Below are positions 11,982-22,668 of a DNA stretch of 64,000 bases, in pieces. The stretch is from Salinicoccus albus DSM 19776 (GTDB taxonomy: Bacteria > Bacillota > Bacilli > Staphylococcales > Salinicoccaceae): contig NZ_ARQJ01000025.1 in the NCBI RefSeq assembly GCF_000385175.1, positions 62,001 to 126,000 of the forward strand. Direction: 5' to 3'. Position numbers and translations under genes: made by a program. How positions within the stretch are numbered: the first letter of the stretch is position 1; each line of letters begins with the position of its first letter. The notes under the pieces are model-generated. The model was not told the origin of the DNA. It made no database searches and saw only the letters and a program-made list of their open reading frames with translations.

Positions 11982-13370
11982 TTGGATATCCATCAGCAGA
12001 TGCCCCACAATATGGAAGCGGAACAATCTGTCCTCGGAGCCATTCTGATCAATCCCGAAATCTTTATATCTACAGCAGAGACACTGGATCCTGAAGATTT
12101 CTACAGAAGTGAACACCAGAGTGTATACCGGGCGATGGGTATATTGAGTGAAGGTCATCAGAATATTGACGTTGTCACTCTGATTGATCAGTTAAAAAGC
12201 ATGGAAGTGCTGAGTTCTGTCGGCGGCCCGCGCTATATTGCTGAATTATCTAACGTTGTACCGACCAGTCGCAACGTTAGTTTTTATGTGAACATCGTCA
12301 GCAGATATTCGCTGAAACGGAAGTTGATTCAGACGGCTGAAGAAATTGCCGGTGACGGGTTTTCGGATGAGATTGATATCGAGGATCTGCTGACTGAGGC
12401 AGAAGGCAAGATCATGTCAATTTCGGAAAACCGGAGAAATGAAGGTTTCAAATCGATGAAGTCTGTTGTCCATGAAGTTTATGAACAGGTTGAAGCCCGG
12501 GCAGGCCAGACGGATAATACAACGGGCATTCCGACAGGTTACCGGGACCTCGATTTCATGACATCGGGATTCAACCGCAATGAGCTGATCATCATCGCTG
12601 CCCGCCCTTCGATGGGTAAGACTGCTTTTGCATTGAATATTGCCGGTCATGTCGGCACCTCTGCGGATCAGCAAACCGTTGCCATATTTTCGCTTGAAAT
12701 GGGCGCAGACCAGCTGGTATCGAGAATGATTTCCAGTCAGGGCATGATTGACGCGACGAAATTGCGACAGGGCAATCTGGGGCACGACGACTGGGATAAC
12801 TTCACGACAGCAATCGGCAGCCTCGCGGAGTCAAGAATATTTATCGATGATACACCGGGCATCAGAGTCAATGACATCCGTTCTAAATGCATGCGGCTCA
12901 AACAGGAGCACGGTCTGGATATGGTGATCATCGATTATCTGCAGCTGATCCAGAGCTCCAGCAACAAGCGCAGTGACAACCGGCAGCAGGAAGTATCCGA
13001 GATTTCGAGAATGCTGAAAGCACTTGCCAGGGAGATGAACTGTCCCGTCATTGCTTTGTCCCAGTTATCCAGAAGCGTAGAGTCACGGCAGGATAAGCGT
13101 CCGATGATGAGTGACCTTCGTGAATCAGGTTCCATAGAACAGGATGCGGATATCGTTTCATTCCTGTACCGTGAAGATTATTATGTCCGCGGTGACGGCG
13201 AGGAAGATGCTGAAGGGGCCCAGAAGCAGCAGGATGAGATAGAAATCATCCTGGCCAAGCACCGGAATGGCCCAACGGGCACCGTTAAACTGATCTTTAA
13301 TAAATCCTACAGCAGCTTCTTTGACCAGGATAACAGAGGTTACGGGGACGGCTATATTCCACCCGCTTAA
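11982..13370 (+). CDS. dnaB: Replicative DNA helicase DnaB (DnaC in Bacillus naming)
   Basis: The hexameric helicase that unwinds the replication fork. The protein is 462 residues. The N-terminal domain begins MPHNMEAEQSVLGAIL, and the RecA-like motor has Walker A ARPSMGKTAF near residue 209 and Walker B MVIIDYLQL near 312. TTG 11982 fits the ribosome site AAAGGAGGGG (7-base spacing) better than the TTG at 11976, which touches it. The gene ends a yybS-gdpP-rplI-dnaB run and is followed by a strong hairpin. Confidence 0.97.
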   Translation: MDIHQQMPHNMEAEQSVLGAILINPEIFISTAETLDPEDFYRSEHQSVYRAMGILSEGHQNIDVVTLIDQLKSMEVLSSVGGPRYIAELSNVVPTSRNVSFYVNIVSRYSLKRKLIQTAEEIAGDGFSDEIDIEDLLTEAEGKIMSISENRRNEGFKSMKSVVHEVYEQVEARAGQTDNTTGIPTGYRDLDFMTSGFNRNELIIIAARPSMGKTAFALNIAGHVGTSADQQTVAIFSLEMGADQLVSRMISSQGMIDATKLRQGNLGHDDWDNFTTAIGSLAESRIFIDDTPGIRVNDIRSKCMRLKQEHGLDMVIIDYLQLIQSSSNKRSDNRQQEVSEISRMLKALAREMNCPVIALSQLSRSVESRQDKRPMMSDLRESGSIEQDADIVSFLYREDYYVRGDGEEDAEGAQKQQDEIEIILAKHRNGPTGTVKLIFNKSYSSFFDQDNRGYGDGYIPPA

Positions 13371-13372
13371 TT

Positions 13373-13416
13373 TACGAATGTTTTTATAGTAACTCTATAA
13401 AAATGTTCGTATTTTT
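13373..13416 (+). terminator. Intrinsic terminator after dnaB
   Basis: 17-base arms TACGAATGTTTTTATAG and CTATAAAAATGTTCGTA (13373-13389/13395-13411) pair with two imperfect positions over a 5-base loop and are followed by TTTTT. Confidence 0.85.
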
Positions 13417-13418
13417 AA

Positions 13419-13447
13419 TTGCAATATCCCTTCTGTACTGATAGAAT
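13419..13447 (+). promoter_or_regulatory. purA promoter
   Basis: TTGCAA (13419-13424) and TAGAAT (13442-13447) have a 17-base spacer, 39 bases before the purA start. I saw no clear PurR box. Confidence 0.65.
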
Positions 13448-13485
13448 GGTGACGTTATTTCAAAGAAAAAATTGGAGGCAATCTC

Positions 13486-14772
13486 ATGTCTGGAACAGTA
13501 GTAGTCGGAACACAGTGGGGCGATGAAGGAAAAGGTAAAATCACAGATTTCCTATCTGAGGATGCTGACATTATTGCACGTTTTTCAGGCGGCAACAATG
13601 CCGGCCACACAATTCAATTCGGCGGGGAAACCTACAAGCTGCATCTTGTCCCTTCCGGGATTTTTTACGATGATAAGCTGTCCCTTATCGGCAACGGTGT
13701 TGTTATTGACCCGCTTTCTCTGATTAAAGAGCTGGATGGATTGATTGAACGCGGTATCTCTGTAGATAATTTAAGAATTTCAAACCGCGCCCAGGTCATT
13801 CTCCCCTATCATCTGCTTGAGGATGAACTGGAGGAAGCGGCACGCGGGGATAATAAAATCGGTACAACGAAACGGGGCATCGGTCCCAGCTATGTAGATA
13901 AAGTGCAGCGCATCGGCATCCGGATGGCTGACTTGGTTGATGATGAAGCATTCAAACGAAGGCTTGAAGAAAATTTGGAGATAAAAAACCATAAGTTTGA
14001 AGCACTCTATGGCAGGGAAGGATTCACATTCGAAGAAATTTATGAACAATACAGAAAAGCAGCAGAGCGTCTGGCACCGTATGTGACAGACACGGCGAAA
14101 GTATTGGATGATTCATTCCAGAATAATGGAAAAGTACTATTCGAAGGTGCCCAGGGGGTCATGCTTGACGTCGACCACGGTACTTATCCATTCGTTACAT
14201 CCAGCAATCCGGTTGCCGGTAATGTGACAGTCGGCTGCGGCGTCGGCCCGGGTTCTGTTAAAAATATCGTTGGCGTATGCAAGGCCTATACATCCAGAGT
14301 CGGAGACGGCCCCTTCCCTACTGAACTGTTTGACGCAAACGGAGATCATATCCGTGAAATCGGCCGTGAATATGGAACGACTACCGGACGCCCGAGGCGT
14401 GTGGGCTGGTTTGACAGCGTGGTCGTGCGCCACTCCAGACGCGTCAGCGGGATTACTGATCTGTCCCTGAATTCAATTGATGTGCTCAGCGGGCTCGACA
14501 CAGTTAAAATCTGTACCGCTTATGAAATTGACGGCAAAGAAATTACAGAGTACCCTGCAACACTCGACGCACTTGAACGCGCAAAACCAATCTTCAAAGA
14601 ACTGCCCGGCTGGAGTGAAGACATTACCAGCGTCACCCGTCTGGAAGATCTTCCGGAAAATGCCCGCAGCTATCTGCATGAAATCGAAAGACTCTGTGAC
14701 GTCAGCGTCTCCATATTCTCAGTCGGTCCGGACAGGAATCAGACAAATCTCCTGAAAGATTTCTGGGCATAA
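13486..14772 (+). CDS. purA: Adenylosuccinate synthetase
   Basis: This enzyme makes adenylosuccinate from IMP, aspartate and GTP, the committed step to AMP. The protein is 428 residues, full length. The start [15 protein letters not shown] is the phosphate-binding and catalytic-Asp signature; NNAGHT and GTTKRGIGP follow, and the nucleotide-binding C-terminal region has [23 protein letters not shown] precedes the ATG. It has its own promoter and terminator. In staphylococci the tRNA-Glu/Asp pair and walR follow soon after purA; here a 9-kb sulfate-assimilation block on the other strand lies between. Confidence 0.98.
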   Translation: MSGTVVVGTQWGDEGKGKITDFLSEDADIIARFSGGNNAGHTIQFGGETYKLHLVPSGIFYDDKLSLIGNGVVIDPLSLIKELDGLIERGISVDNLRISNRAQVILPYHLLEDELEEAARGDNKIGTTKRGIGPSYVDKVQRIGIRMADLVDDEAFKRRLEENLEIKNHKFEALYGREGFTFEEIYEQYRKAAERLAPYVTDTAKVLDDSFQNNGKVLFEGAQGVMLDVDHGTYPFVTSSNPVAGNVTVGCGVGPGSVKNIVGVCKAYTSRVGDGPFPTELFDANGDHIREIGREYGTTTGRPRRVGWFDSVVVRHSRRVSGITDLSLNSIDVLSGLDTVKICTAYEIDGKEITEYPATLDALERAKPIFKELPGWSEDITSVTRLEDLPENARSYLHEIERLCDVSVSIFSVGPDRNQTNLLKDFWA

Positions 14773-14775
14773 TAT

Positions 14776-14818
14776 AAGCGCTCCGCAGTCAAAAGTCTTG
14801 TCCTGTGGAGCGCTTTTT
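14776..14818 (+). terminator. Terminator after purA (possibly bidirectional)
   Basis: AAGCGCTCCGCAG (14776-14788) pairs with CTGTGGAGCGCTT (14803-14815), followed by a T-run. It lies between convergent purA and cysC; the opposite strand has only a weak T-tract. Confidence 0.8.
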
Positions 14819-14825
14819 AAATAAA

Positions 14826-15425
14826 CTATATATACAGATTGTTTTTTAGATAGGAAATGATAATTTCAACGGCTTCATCCACCGCCTGTTTTTCCGTGTC
14901 GATGACAATCTCAGGATTTTCAGGTGCTTCATATGGTGCATTGATCCCTGTAAATTCCTTGATTTCACCTGCACGTGCTTTTTGGTAAAGTCCTTTTGGA
15001 TCGCGGGCTTCACATTCATCCAGACTGCATTTTGTGTGTATTTCAATGAACTCTTTGTCTTCCAGGATGCTTCTGACATCGTCGCGGTCTGCCTTGTAGG
15101 GGGAGATGAAAGCTGTCATTGTCACAATGCCCGCATCAACCATCAGTTTAGCTACCTCACCGATACGCCGGATATTCTCTTTACGGTCGTCCGGACTGAA
15201 ACCAAGATTGTTGTTCAGCCCGTGGCGGACATTATCACCATCCAGACGGTACGATTGGATGTGTTGTTCATAAAGGGCTTTCTCGAGCGCAACTGAAAGG
15301 GTTGATTTTCCTGATCCGGAAAGTCCTGTGAACCAGATGACGATACTTTTATGATTGTTGCGCGACTGCCTTTGTTTCTTTGTCACTGCTGAATCGTGCC
15401 ATATAATATTAGTTGAGGTGTTCAT
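14826..15425 (-). CDS. cysC: Adenylylsulfate (APS) kinase
   Basis: This enzyme phosphorylates APS to PAPS. The protein is 199 residues, the usual size. Walker A is GLSGSGKST near residue 34; [12 protein letters not shown] and [10 protein letters not shown] are family signatures. AGGAGTGAAAC lies before the ATG, and the start is 4 bases from the sat stop, so it is translated with sat. Together with the APS-reductase-type CysH in this locus, it gives the cell both an APS and a PAPS route. Confidence 0.97.
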   Translation of the reverse strand: MNTSTNIIWHDSAVTKKQRQSRNNHKSIVIWFTGLSGSGKSTLSVALEKALYEQHIQSYRLDGDNVRHGLNNNLGFSPDDRKENIRRIGEVAKLMVDAGIVTMTAFISPYKADRDDVRSILEDKEFIEIHTKCSLDECEARDPKGLYQKARAGEIKEFTGINAPYEAPENPEIVIDTEKQAVDEAVEIIISYLKNNLYI

Positions 15426-15429
15426 TGTT

Positions 15430-16623
15430 TCACTCCTGACGGGTTAAGTTTTGCTGCAGACCTTTGATGAGGATATCTGCAACTTCGGGTCTTGAAAATT
15501 CTTTCGGCGGCTGCTCCCCGTTACGCAGTTTTTCTCTTACTTTTGTACCGCTTAAGTGAACATGTGATGATTTATCATGCGGACAAGTTTTAGCTGTTCC
15601 CATGTTTTCACATATTGTGCAGTAAAATGCATGTTCAAACTTGAAAATTTGAATGCCGAGTTCATCTTCATACTGTGAGATTAATTCCTGAGCTTCATAA
15701 GTGCCGTAATAATCACCGACGCCTGCATGATCACGTCCGACAATGAAATGTGTGCAGCCGTAATTTTGCCTTACGACAGCATGAAGTATGGCTTCCCTTG
15801 GTCCGGCATACCGCATCGCTGCAGGATAGATGACAAGCCTTGTCCGGTTTTCCGGATAGTAGTATTTAAGTAAAGTCTGATAACTTTCCATGCGGACTTC
15901 AGCAGGAATATCGTCTGATTTGGTTTCACCGACAAGCGGATTCAAAAGCAGACCATCCACAGATTCAAGTGCTGCTTTTTGAATGTATTCATGAGCACGG
16001 TGAACCGGATTTCTTGTTTGGAAACCGACAACTGTTTTCCAGCCAAGATTATAAAATAACTTTCTGGTTTCTGAAGGGTCCAGATAAAAGTCTTCAAATT
16101 CATCATGTGCTGGACGATTCACAAGATGTATCGGTCCCCCAAGGTATACGTTTCCTTTTTCATAGACTCTTTTGACACCGGGATGATCTGTATCGGTTGT
16201 CCCATATACCTGTTCTGCTTCATGGGTTTTGTTGTATGTGTACTTCTCTTCGAGTTCCAGAATGCCGTATAATATATCATCTTCTCCGTAGAGTGCAATG
16301 CTCGATCCAATTTCCAAAGCATCGGACTGTGTTTCGGTTACAGGGAGTGTAATTGGCAGACTCCAGATCAATCCGTCCTGCAGTCTCATATTTTCTACAA
16401 CATTTTTATAATCAGCTTCACCCATGAAGCCTTTAAGGGGGCTGAACCCCCCGATGGCAATCAGTTCCAGATCAGACAGGCTCCATGGATTCAACACCAA
16501 TGAATCCATTATCCCAGCCTCTTTTATGAGCAGCTCTTTCTCTGCACCTTCAGCTTCTCTGTTAATCAACACACCGCCATGCGGTGCAATAATGCTTTCA
16601 TGAACCTCTGTGGATAATGCCAT
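15430..16623 (-). CDS. sat: Sulfate adenylyltransferase (ATP sulfurylase)
   Basis: This enzyme activates sulfate with ATP to form APS and pyrophosphate, the first assimilatory step. It is the monofunctional single-chain type at 397 residues. The substrate-loop motifs [12 protein letters not shown] and [13 protein letters not shown] are visible. [16 protein letters not shown] segment near residue 340 has the cysteine-rich zinc-like site seen in many Firmicute ATP sulfurylases. AAAAGGAG precedes ATG 16623. The 176-base gap upstream separates it from sirC and could hold a separate promoter, so sat-cysC may be its own unit. Confidence 0.97.
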   Translation of the reverse strand: MALSTEVHESIIAPHGGVLINREAEGAEKELLIKEAGIMDSLVLNPWSLSDLELIAIGGFSPLKGFMGEADYKNVVENMRLQDGLIWSLPITLPVTETQSDALEIGSSIALYGEDDILYGILELEEKYTYNKTHEAEQVYGTTDTDHPGVKRVYEKGNVYLGGPIHLVNRPAHDEFEDFYLDPSETRKLFYNLGWKTVVGFQTRNPVHRAHEYIQKAALESVDGLLLNPLVGETKSDDIPAEVRMESYQTLLKYYYPENRTRLVIYPAAMRYAGPREAILHAVVRQNYGCTHFIVGRDHAGVGDYYGTYEAQELISQYEDELGIQIFKFEHAFYCTICENMGTAKTCPHDKSSHVHLSGTKVREKLRNGEQPPKEFSRPEVADILIKGLQQNLTRQE

Positions 16624-16799
16624 ATTTGATATTCTCCTTTTTATTGTGACTGATTCACTTCATTCATTTTCGCCTGCCCTAATTCTATCGAAAAATTTTC
16701 TGTTTCGGTAAATTGTAAATACGATCAAGGCAATTCAGAACAGGATCATTATTACTTTTGCGATCGCTGCAGATACCATTGCAGAAGCAGCGTCAAGAT

Positions 16800-17411
16800 C
16801 TATTGCAGGGTTTTAAGCCATTCGAGTATTTCCGCCTGGTACGCTGTTTCTAAATATTTATCGGACAGTAAATGACTGAGCCATTTATTTTTTTCTTCTT
16901 TCGAAAAACTAGTCTTTTTAAGGTGCTTTCTACATACATATAAAAAATCAACATACTGTTCATAACGAGCATCATACTGTGATTTAAAATCGCTTAGGAT
17001 ACGGGAAACAAGCATTGGACTTGCTCCTTCTGTGGATACGCTTAAAATGAGTCTGCCTTGTCGGTATGTCCCGGGAAATATCACAGTTCCCTGATCTGCG
17101 GCTCCGGTCATATTGAGCAAAGAGGCTTCATCTGTATGCTGCATGACTGCCTGATTGACTTTGGAGTCGTTGGTGGCAGCAATAACAAGTGTCGCATCCA
17201 GGACTTCCTCACCTTCAAATGATCGTTTATCCCAGATGAACTCTCCCTGTCTCCAGAGCGAAATCAGTTTTTCACTAATTTCTGGGCTGATGACATGCAG
17301 GATTGCCTCGCTTCCTTTCAAAGCATCCACACGACGCTCGGCAACACGGCCGCCGCCCACAATCACTACTTTCCTGCCTGACAGGTCTATCATTAATGGT
17401 ATATATGACAT
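16800..17411 (-). CDS. sirC: Precorrin-2 dehydrogenase / siroheme-synthase N-domain protein
   Basis: A 203-residue protein that oxidises precorrin-2 to sirohydrochlorin with NAD+. The Rossmann motif VVIVGGGRVAERRVDAL is at residues 11-27; the remainder matches the Met8/CysG-N dimerisation region in length. AAGGATG precedes the ATG. It is the third siroheme gene of the block, after sumT and sirB, and lacks the methylase and chelatase parts, which are separate here as in Bacillus ylnDEF. Confidence 0.92.
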   Translation of the reverse strand: MSYIPLMIDLSGRKVVIVGGGRVAERRVDALKGSEAILHVISPEISEKLISLWRQGEFIWDKRSFEGEEVLDATLVIAATNDSKVNQAVMQHTDEASLLNMTGAADQGTVIFPGTYRQGRLILSVSTEGASPMLVSRILSDFKSQYDARYEQYVDFLYVCRKHLKKTSFSKEEKNKWLSHLLSDKYLETAYQAEILEWLKTLQ

Positions 17412-17441
17412 CGTTTTTCATCCTTATCCTGGAGCTGCTTA

Positions 17442-18182
17442 TTATTGAGGTAAAAGTTCAAAGGTTTCATAAACCCTTTCCTTTAATGCCTGCCGCATTG
17501 CGGGGTGATTGCCAAGATGGTGACAGAGAATGATGCTGTCACGCGTATTCCGGTCTTTGACCGTACTCTCCATATGCCGTTCAAGCACACCGGTGAACCA
17601 GAGATATGGAACGATGAAGATTTGTGAATGCCCGGCTTCAAGTGAGTCTCCCAGCGTATCTTCAAATGAAGGATGGCATGCTGCAAGATAACACTCTCTG
17701 ACATGATTGAATCCCGTCGTTTGCCTGAGTACATCTCCTATCGATGTGATATCTGCCTGTGTCTGTGGATTATAGCTCCCTCTGCCGACGAGTAATAATT
17801 TGGCATCGCTATTGGGTTGGACGTTCGTCTCATTGATTCTTTCGTTTAAAATATTGGTTATTCTATGCTGTACACCAAGGGGTTTGCCGTATGAGAATTC
17901 TATATGCGGATACTTTTCGTTGATCGCGTCGAGTTCTTTTGGGATGTCATTATAGTAATGTCCGGCACTTAAAAGCAGGACAGGCACAACAGAAATTTCT
18001 GTCACTCCTTGATCCAGGAGAATTTCAACCCCTCTTGTTACATCTGGTTCTGCAAGTTCTAAAAAGCACATTTCCTGGTGGTCTATGTTTACCACCTGCT
18101 TGACGGAGTTGATAAATTCTACAGCCTCCCGTCTTGCCGTCTCTATCCTGCTTCCATGGCTGATGTATAATACGCCTTTCAT
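17442..18182 (-). CDS. sirB: Sirohydrochlorin ferrochelatase (CbiX/SirB type)
   Basis: This enzyme inserts Fe2+ into sirohydrochlorin to make siroheme. The protein is 246 residues with two similar halves. The metal-binding start VLYISHGSR is typical, and VPVLLLSAGHYYNDIP carries the second conserved His. I chose ATG 18182 because AAAGGGGG lies 7 bases before it; an ATG at 18200 overlaps the sumT stop but has no such site. It is part of the sumT-sirB-sirC set that supplies the CysI cofactor. Confidence 0.93.
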   Translation of the reverse strand: MKGVLYISHGSRIETARREAVEFINSVKQVVNIDHQEMCFLELAEPDVTRGVEILLDQGVTEISVVPVLLLSAGHYYNDIPKELDAINEKYPHIEFSYGKPLGVQHRITNILNERINETNVQPNSDAKLLLVGRGSYNPQTQADITSIGDVLRQTTGFNHVRECYLAACHPSFEDTLGDSLEAGHSQIFIVPYLWFTGVLERHMESTVKDRNTRDSIILCHHLGNHPAMRQALKERVYETFELLPQ

Positions 18183-18196
18183 TGAAACGCCCCCTT

Positions 18197-18973
18197 TCAT
18201 TGGTATAGTGTCGTTTCATGGGAGTTGTCCTGAAGAGCGGTGTCTTCATACCACTTGATTTGATCTCTGAGACGGACCACTTCTCCAATAACGATAATTA
18301 CGGGGTTCTGCATCTCTTTTGATCTTTCCACAATATTTCGTAACGTGCCTGTCACGGTTTTCTGCGCTGCAGTAGTGCCCGAATGAATCAGTGCCGCTGG
18401 TGTATCAGGGTCCCGCCCATATTTGGTAAGCAAAGCGGTTATATCCGGAAGATTGGCTGCTCCCATATAAATACATAATGTTTCGGGTCCCCGGGCGAGA
18501 TGCTTCCAATACGCTTCGACATCGACACTGTCTTTAACGATTCCGGAAACGAAAGCGACAGATGAGCTGACGTTACGCTGGGTCACCGGTATTCCGGCAT
18601 ATGCAGGCGCAGAAGCACCGGAAGTAATGCCCGGCACGATTTCAAAAGGTATCTCCCTGTCAGACAGGGAGATTGCTTCCTCTCCGCCTCTTCCAAAAAT
18701 GAAAGGGTCCCCGCCCTTCAGTCTCGTGATGATGCTGCCTTTCGAGGCAAGGTCACAGATAAGCTGATTGATTTCCTCCTGCTCCAGTGAATGATGATTG
18801 GGACTTTTTCCGCAATATATAAGTTGAGCTGATTGCGATGCATGATTGAGCAGTTCTTTATTCACCAGACGGTCGTACAGTATGAAGTCAGCCTGTGCGA
18901 TCGCCTTCAAACCTTTCAGTGTAATCAAATCCGGATCTCCCGGACCGGCGCCGACTAAAAATACTTTTCCCAT
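18197..18973 (-). CDS. sumT: Uroporphyrinogen-III C-methyltransferase
   Basis: This SAM-dependent enzyme methylates uroporphyrinogen III twice to precorrin-2, entry to the siroheme branch. The protein is 258 residues, the single-function form. VGAGPGDPDLITLKGL at the N-terminus, RLKGGDPFIFGRGGEE and VPGITSG are the classical motifs. GAGGTGACAGG precedes the ATG. It is 24 bases downstream of cysI in the same operon. Confidence 0.97.
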   Translation of the reverse strand: MGKVFLVGAGPGDPDLITLKGLKAIAQADFILYDRLVNKELLNHASQSAQLIYCGKSPNHHSLEQEEINQLICDLASKGSIITRLKGGDPFIFGRGGEEAISLSDREIPFEIVPGITSGASAPAYAGIPVTQRNVSSSVAFVSGIVKDSVDVEAYWKHLARGPETLCIYMGAANLPDITALLTKYGRDPDTPAALIHSGTTAAQKTVTGTLRNIVERSKEMQNPVIIVIGEVVRLRDQIKWYEDTALQDNSHETTLYQ

Positions 18974-18996
18974 CCTGTCACCTCATTTAAAATATG

Positions 18997-20712
18997 TTAA
19001 TTATGGAAATACTGGCCCGAATGAACTGCTTCTACAATGCCTGCACGGATGACGAAATCACCGAAATGTTCCCCTTCGAACTTTTCCTTTCCGTATTGGA
19101 GAAGAATCGGATGCAGACTTTCCAGTATTTCTGCTTCACCAATGTTCTCTTTGTATAATTTGTTCAGCCGATCCCCTTTAAACCCGCCGCCGAGGTACAT
19201 ATTGTATTTTCCGGGCGCTTTGCCGATGAATGCAATTTCTGCAAGGGCAGGTCTTGAGCACCCATTTGGGCAGCCGGACATGCGTATCGTGATCTCCTCT
19301 TCATTGATGCCCGCCTCATCAAGAATTTCTTCTATTTTGTTGATTAATGAAGGAAGATAACGCTCGGATTCCGCCATTGCCAGACCGCATGTAGGGAAGG
19401 CAACACAGGCCATTGAATTTCTTCTGAGTCCCGAGTAGTTTTCACCATCGGTGATGCCGTATTCATCTATGATTTCCTGAATCTGCTTCTTCTTCTGAGC
19501 GGTAACATTGGCGATAATCAGGTTTTGGTTGGGTGTCAATCTGAAGTCTCCGGTGTGGATGCCGGCAATCTCCCTGAGTGCTGTCTTCAGCTGATAGTTG
19601 GCTGTGTTTTTGATCCGGCCGTTTTGAATAAACAGGGTAAAATGCCATCTGCCGCTGCCTTTAGTCCATCCGTAACGGTCACCGTTATGGTCAAATTGAA
19701 ACTCTTTCGCATCATTGAGTTCCCAGCCGAGCCGGCTGTTCAGCTCCGCCCGGATCCAGTCCACTCCTTTGGCATCCACTGTATATTTGAATCTGGCCTT
19801 TTTACGATCGGTACGGTTGCCGTAATCACGCTGTATTGTAACAATTTTTTCGGCAACTTCCTTTACGCTGTTTTTCGGGCAATAGCCAATCACCCGCCCA
19901 ACCTGTGGATACGTGTCAGTATTGCCATGAGTCATCCCCATACCGCCACCGATGGAAATGTTGAAACCTGTTAACTGACCGGCTTCAATAATGGCGATAA
20001 AACCGAGATCCTGTGAATAAACATCGATGTCATTTGACGGTGGAACAGCAATCCCAATTTTAAACTTACGAGGAAGATAAGTTTTTCCGTAAACGGGTTC
20101 TACCTCCTCTTCGTCCCGGGTGTCATGGATCTTTTCTTCGTCCAGCCATATTTCATGGTATGCACCGGTTCTCGGTGTCAGATGGTCACTGATTTCATCA
20201 GCAAAAGTATTTACTTCCTGCTGAACCTTGGACTGATAAGCATTTGGATTGCACATGACATTCCTGTTGACATCGCCGCAGGCTGCAAGTGAGTCCATCA
20301 CTGCGTTGTTTATGTTCTGCATCGAATGTTTCAAGTTTCTTTTCAGTATGCCGTGGAATTGAAATGCCTGACGTGTAGTCAATTTTAGTGTTCCGTTGGC
20401 ATATTCATCGGCGATATCATCCATTGCCTGCCATTGATCGGGCGTTACTGTCCCCCCGGGGACTTTTACTCTGATCATGAAACTATAGGCGGGCTCGAGC
20501 TTCTGTCTGCGGCGTTCATCGCGCAGGTCTCTGTCATCCTGCTGATAGCTGCCGTGAAACTTTAAAATTTTGGTGTCTTCTTCTGAAATCGCACCGGTTA
20601 CTGCATCTGACAGTCCTTCTGTAATGGTGCCGCGTAAATAATTGCTTTCACCCTTGATGCGCTCCATTTCGTCTAGTTTTTCTGATAGCTGTTTATTATT
20701 ATTTTCAGTCAT
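18997..20712 (-). CDS. cysI: Sulfite reductase hemoprotein beta subunit
   Basis: This subunit reduces sulfite to sulfide with six electrons at a coupled siroheme-[4Fe-4S] site. The protein is 571 residues, normal for CysI. The cluster cysteines appear in [12 protein letters not shown] (450s) and [10 protein letters not shown] (490s); NRNVMCN and [12 protein letters not shown] are siroheme/substrate-side motifs. I chose ATG 20712, with GGAGGGG 7 bases before it. The cysJ stop at 20726 is 14 bases upstream, and the extension to 20739 would overlap it. Confidence 0.97.
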   Translation of the reverse strand: MTENNNKQLSEKLDEMERIKGESNYLRGTITEGLSDAVTGAISEEDTKILKFHGSYQQDDRDLRDERRRQKLEPAYSFMIRVKVPGGTVTPDQWQAMDDIADEYANGTLKLTTRQAFQFHGILKRNLKHSMQNINNAVMDSLAACGDVNRNVMCNPNAYQSKVQQEVNTFADEISDHLTPRTGAYHEIWLDEEKIHDTRDEEEVEPVYGKTYLPRKFKIGIAVPPSNDIDVYSQDLGFIAIIEAGQLTGFNISIGGGMGMTHGNTDTYPQVGRVIGYCPKNSVKEVAEKIVTIQRDYGNRTDRKKARFKYTVDAKGVDWIRAELNSRLGWELNDAKEFQFDHNGDRYGWTKGSGRWHFTLFIQNGRIKNTANYQLKTALREIAGIHTGDFRLTPNQNLIIANVTAQKKKQIQEIIDEYGITDGENYSGLRRNSMACVAFPTCGLAMAESERYLPSLINKIEEILDEAGINEEEITIRMSGCPNGCSRPALAEIAFIGKAPGKYNMYLGGGFKGDRLNKLYKENIGEAEILESLHPILLQYGKEKFEGEHFGDFVIRAGIVEAVHSGQYFHN

Positions 20713-20725
20713 ATTATCTCCCCTC

Positions 20726-22555
20726 CTAGTAAACATCACGCTGGTATCTCTTCTCTTTTTTCATCTGTGTTAAGTAATTCTCGGCAGCATTCTCGTCCAT
20801 TCCGCCTTCCTTTTCAAGCACTTTACGAATGACTTGATGCACATCTTTGGCCATTCTTTTTTCATCGCCGCATACATAAAGGACAGCACCGTCATTCAGC
20901 CACTGATAAAAGTCTTTGCTGTTCTGTTCGATGAGGTGATGTACATAAATTTTTTCATCAGAGTCCCGTGAGAATGCAAGGTCCAGACGGCTCAATACCC
21001 CGTCTTTTAATAAACTCTGCCATTCAGTCTGATACAGGAAATCGGTAGTGAAATGCTGTTCTCCAAAAAATAACCATGTCTGTCCTTCAAGGCCCAGTTC
21101 GTCTCTTTCCTCAAGATAGGATCTAAACGGGGCAACACCGGTCCCGGGGCCGATCATAATGACCGGTGTATCTTCATCGAGAGGGAATTTGAAATTGGGA
21201 TTTCTCTTTAAATATACGGGTACAGTGTCACCTGGTTCAAGATGTTCGGCAAACTGTACGGAACATACACCGGAGCGATCGCGATTGTGAGCATTATAAC
21301 GCACAGTACTTATGGTCAGATGGACTTCCTCTGGATTGGCTTCGTAACTGCTGGCAATGGAATATTCCCGTGCAGGCAGTTTTCTGAGTATCTGGACCAG
21401 TGCTTCAGGCTGGAGATCTGAAGCAGGAAAGTCGTTGAGCAAATCTATCAGGTCCCGGCCTTCTATGTAGTTTTGAATCCACCCTTCTTCATCTACTTTT
21501 TCCTTCAATGCATTATTGCCAAAAATTTCGGCTGCTTTTGTAATTAACGGTTTAGTGAGTTTAGTGATTTCAAAGTGTGAAGTCAGAGCTTCTGAGAGCG
21601 TCAGACTGTCTCCTCTCGAATTGATTTTGACTTTTGACTCAGGATTCCAGTTCAGCATGCCTATTAACTGGTTGACTAAGGACGAGTTATTTTCAGGGTA
21701 TACTCCCAGACAGTCCCCCGGTTCAAATGTTTGGCCGAATTCTTCAAGTGACAGTTCGATATGTCTGACTTCCTTATTGGAACCACGGCCGTTAAGGTTG
21801 ATGTTTTCGAGTATTTCAGCTCTGTAAGGGTTGGTTCTTGAATATACAGACTGATTGTCTGCATGTGAATGTTCGGGCTCTTTTACAGCCGTTCCATGCT
21901 CATCAGAAGGCGTGGAAATAGCATTCAGCACTCCGTTCATCCATTCGTCTGCAGGCTCATCGAAATCCAGGTCGCAGTCTGCTCTGGGAGAGATTCTCTG
22001 ACCGCCGAGTTCATCCAGACGATTGTCAAAATCCTTCCCTGTCTGACAGAAATGTTCATATGACTGATCTCCAAGAGCAAGTACAGAAAAGCGCAAATCA
22101 TCAAGTTTTGGTGCTTTCCTGCTATGAAGGAACTCATAAAAAGAAACAGCATTTTCCGGCGGCTCTCCTTCACCGTGTGTTGCAGAAATGATCAGCAGAT
22201 CTTCCGCTTTCTTTAAATCTTTTGGTTTGAAATCATCGAGGGCAGATGATTTCACTGTAAAGTCATTCTCTTTCAGTCTGCCCTCCATTAATTCAGCCAG
22301 GCTTTGTGCATTGCCGGTTTCGGAACCGAACAGAATGGTGACCTCGCGTGTTTTAGAAGGATTTTCAGTATTCATCAGGTATTCAGCCACTTCCGGAGAA
22401 GGCGTATCGAAAACGGATTCGGATACGGACTGTTGATTTGCAGCCAGATATCCACTGAGCCAGATTTTTTGTTCCGGTGTCAGGGTCGGCAGTATCTGAT
22501 TGATCTTCTCGGTCTGCGCTTCATTGAATGGACTATTCGTTACAGTTAATTGCAA
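20726..22555 (-). CDS. cysJ: Sulfite reductase flavoprotein alpha subunit
   Basis: This subunit passes NADPH electrons through FAD and FMN to CysI. The protein is 609 residues. The flavodoxin domain comes first ([14 protein letters not shown] near 75; [13 protein letters not shown]), then the FAD domain ([12 protein letters not shown]) and the NADPH domain ([27 protein letters not shown] near the end). The start is TTG, since no ATG is suitably placed; AGGTGA lies 8 bases before it. The stop falls 14 bases before the cysI start, indicating an operon. Confidence 0.96.
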   Translation of the reverse strand: MQLTVTNSPFNEAQTEKINQILPTLTPEQKIWLSGYLAANQQSVSESVFDTPSPEVAEYLMNTENPSKTREVTILFGSETGNAQSLAELMEGRLKENDFTVKSSALDDFKPKDLKKAEDLLIISATHGEGEPPENAVSFYEFLHSRKAPKLDDLRFSVLALGDQSYEHFCQTGKDFDNRLDELGGQRISPRADCDLDFDEPADEWMNGVLNAISTPSDEHGTAVKEPEHSHADNQSVYSRTNPYRAEILENINLNGRGSNKEVRHIELSLEEFGQTFEPGDCLGVYPENNSSLVNQLIGMLNWNPESKVKINSRGDSLTLSEALTSHFEITKLTKPLITKAAEIFGNNALKEKVDEEGWIQNYIEGRDLIDLLNDFPASDLQPEALVQILRKLPAREYSIASSYEANPEEVHLTISTVRYNAHNRDRSGVCSVQFAEHLEPGDTVPVYLKRNPNFKFPLDEDTPVIMIGPGTGVAPFRSYLEERDELGLEGQTWLFFGEQHFTTDFLYQTEWQSLLKDGVLSRLDLAFSRDSDEKIYVHHLIEQNSKDFYQWLNDGAVLYVCGDEKRMAKDVHQVIRKVLEKEGGMDENAAENYLTQMKKEKRYQRDVY

Positions 22556-22668
22556 GGCGTATCACCTCATCCTATCTTTCTGCATTGTTGATATGACAAA
22601 CTTTATATACATATTATTCATACTTAAAAACTAGGGTTTACCTGTAAAAAAATATACCAGAAAATTGC

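Noticed and set aside
16688-16712. CodY box upstream of sat
   Set aside because: Only the first half, AATTTTCTG, matches the consensus; the second half does not.
16690-16803. Short plus-strand frame ending TIAEAASRSIAGF
   Set aside because: It is only 34 codons with no start codon or ribosome site and overlaps the sirC end; probably chance.
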